Position numbers and translations under genes: made by a program. From contig JAZROQ010000023.1 in NCBI GenBank assembly GCA_045648765.1, positions 1 through 24,276 on the forward strand: DNA of 24,276 nucleotides. Direction: 5' to 3'. Below are positions 23,118 to 24,276 of the stretch, in pieces; position 1 is the stretch's first letter; the number at the start of each line of letters is the position of its first letter. The notes beneath the pieces were generated by a model. It made no database searches. It was not told the origin of the DNA and was given only the letters and a program-made list of their open reading frames with translations. The stretch is from RGIG3009 sp045648765. Lineage in GTDB: Bacteria > Bacillota > Clostridia > Oscillospirales > Acutalibacteraceae.

Positions 23118-24276
23118 TCAGCGGGTGGTACCCGTAACCATGTACGAGCCATCGTTGTTTTTGTTGATTTCGGTAGCATCCACACCAAGTTCACGGGCCA
23201 AAATTTCAAGTACTTTGGGACCGCAGAAACCGGCTTGGCAACGCCCCATACCGGCACGAACGCGGCGCTTTACGGCGTCAACGCTCTTGGCACCGAGCGG
23301 GCGGTGAATCGCTTGCAAAATTTCTGCTTCGGTAATGGTTTCGCAACGGCAAACCACATTCGCATACAGCGGGTTTTCTTTAATCAAAGCATCTTGTTCG
23401 TCGCGTGTGCATTCGCTAAACTTCACAATGCCTTTGCGTTTGGCAACAAAGTTTTCTTTAAGCGTAAAGTCAGCACCGCTTAACAGCATTTGTTCCACAA
23501 CGTATTTGCCCATCGCCACCGAAAGGGTAAGACCGGTCGAACGCACACCCGAAAGGTTAACGTAACCTTCAAGGTCATCCCACATATCAAAGTTGAGCCC
23601 TTCGGGCACACGGTTGGGACGAAGCCCCGAATATTGCGTAATGGTATCGCGCACGTTAACGTTCGGAACCAAGTTTTTAACGTCAGCCGTAATCGAGGCA
23701 AGACCTTCGGTTGTGGTTGACTTGTCAATTTTCGAATCTTGGTCTTCGGCGGTGGGACCGACCAGCATGTTGCCGTGAATGGTGGGGCACATCAGCTTAC
23801 CTTTGGTAACTTTTGTCGGGATAGGCAACACAATATGTTCCACTTGGCACGAAGTGTTCTTGTCAAGAATAAAGAACTGACCTTTACGCGCCACCACTTT
23901 GTATTCGGCTTTGCCGACCATTTCGGCAATTTCATCGCAATAAAGGCCTGCGCTGTTTATTACATACTTGGTTTCAATTTCACCTTTTTCAGTAACTACA
24001 CTTTTAATTTTACCGTTTTCAGTTTTAATATCAGTTACCTTTGCATTCAAAAGGAATTCTACACCATTAGCACAAGCGTTTTCTGCCAATGCCTGTACAA
24101 AAATAAACGGATCGATAAGGCTTTCTCTCGGAATGAAAAGTCCACCCTTAACTTCAGGATTAAGATTGGGCTCCATTTCAAGGAGTTCTTTGCCTGATTT
24201 ATATTCGACATCATACACATGGTTTTTAAACGCTTTTTCCTTAATTGCAGGAAGTTGGCTGAATTGTTCTTCTGTA
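23118..24276 (-). CDS. GlpA-like FAD-dependent dehydrogenase with BFD [2Fe-2S] domain, 5' end outside window
   Basis: The frame is open to the window edge, so the N-terminal FAD motif is missing; GTG 24218 is internal. The visible part has the DAO/glycerol-3-phosphate dehydrogenase fold (PRESLIDPFIFVQALAENA, YVINSAGLYCDEIA, GLRPNRVPEG, GVRSTGLTLSVAMGKY). The C-terminal bacterioferritin-associated-ferredoxin-like domain has CRCE and CQAGFCG, the four Cys for a [2Fe-2S] cluster. It probably oxidises glycerol-3-phosphate or a similar hydroxy-acid and feeds the next subunit. Upstream of about 23950 base composition drops sharply (see findings) without breaking the frame. It is the first visible gene of the five-gene operon. 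Confidence 0.92.
   Translation of the reverse strand, partial: TEEQFSQLPAIKEKAFKNHVYDVEYKSGKELLEMEPNLNPEVKGGLFIPRESLIDPFIFVQALAENACANGVEFLLNAKVTDIKTENGKIKSVVTEKGEIETKYVINSAGLYCDEIAEMVGKAEYKVVARKGQFFILDKNTSCQVEHIVLPIPTKVTKGKLMCPTIHGNMLVGPTAEDQDSKIDKSTTTEGLASITADVKNLVPNVNVRDTITQYSGLRPNRVPEGLNFDMWDDLEGYVNLSGVRSTGLTLSVAMGKYVVEQMLLSGADFTLKENFVAKRKGIVKFSECTRDEQDALIKENPLYANVVCRCETITEAEILQAIHRPLGAKSVDAVKRRVRAGMGRCQAGFCGPKVLEILARELGVDATEINKNNDGSYMVTGTTR

Noticed and set aside
1..24276. tRNA or rRNA genes
   Set aside because: No cloverleaf with a GTTCRANNC-type T arm or conserved rRNA block was noticed on either strand in the intergenic regions.

Overview
The window reads as a chromosomal piece of a Gram-positive Clostridia-type anaerobe, most likely an uncultured Oscillospiraceae/Ruminococcaceae-like gut bacterium. 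The reasons are strong Shine-Dalgarno (SD) sites, frequent TTG/GTG starts, compact intrinsic terminators between convergent genes, a lipoprotein signal, a DUF1292 protein, a CofE-like ligase and a clostridial GlpA/FAD/DUF1667 cassette. This placement is inference from gene content, not from a marker gene. There are no rRNAs, tRNAs, transposases, phage genes or CRISPR arrays.

Layout. 1-1755 (+): 3' part of a ThuA-like plus PHP-like protein. 1856-2683 (+): HAD phosphatase. 2715-6077 (-): ABC exporter followed by a Thr-rich transglutaminase-like lipoprotein. 6235-8818 (+): PlsC-type acyltransferase with a zinc ribbon, overlapping a GltS-type symporter. 8859-9665 (-): AraC regulator, divergent from 9800-10564 (+) nagB. 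10682-12520 (+): glgB. 12621-13685 (+): GT2 glycosyltransferase fused to a GtrA domain. 13729-14035: a gene-free, highly palindromic element. 14033-14713 (-): XRE regulator. 14816-15436 (+): histidine phosphatase. 15488-15675 (+): a compact structured RNA, probably raiA-like, possibly 6S. 15683-15994 (-): DUF1292 protein. 16113-16512 (+): a strongly promoted and terminated short transcription unit carrying repeated SD-plus-tiny-ORF modules. 16577-17304 (+): two overlapping half-size TauE/SafE genes. 17324-18520 (-): CofE-like ligase. 18655-24276 (-): a five-gene operon running M81 peptidase < phosphodiesterase < DUF1667 < FAD/NAD oxidoreductase < GlpA-like dehydrogenase, the last cut by the window edge.

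How it works together. Most of the window is housekeeping and carbon metabolism: amino sugar deamination, glycogen branching, glycerol-3-phosphate-type oxidation, glutamate uptake, lipid acylation and envelope sugar transfer. The least explained parts are non-coding: (1) the tiny-ORF RNA at 16113-16512 upstream of the split TauE pair, (2) the pseudoknotted RNA at 15488-15675, and (3) the palindromic element at 13729-14035, whose right end supplies the stop codon of the XRE gene. All structures were read by eye; no folding, BLAST or covariance search was run.
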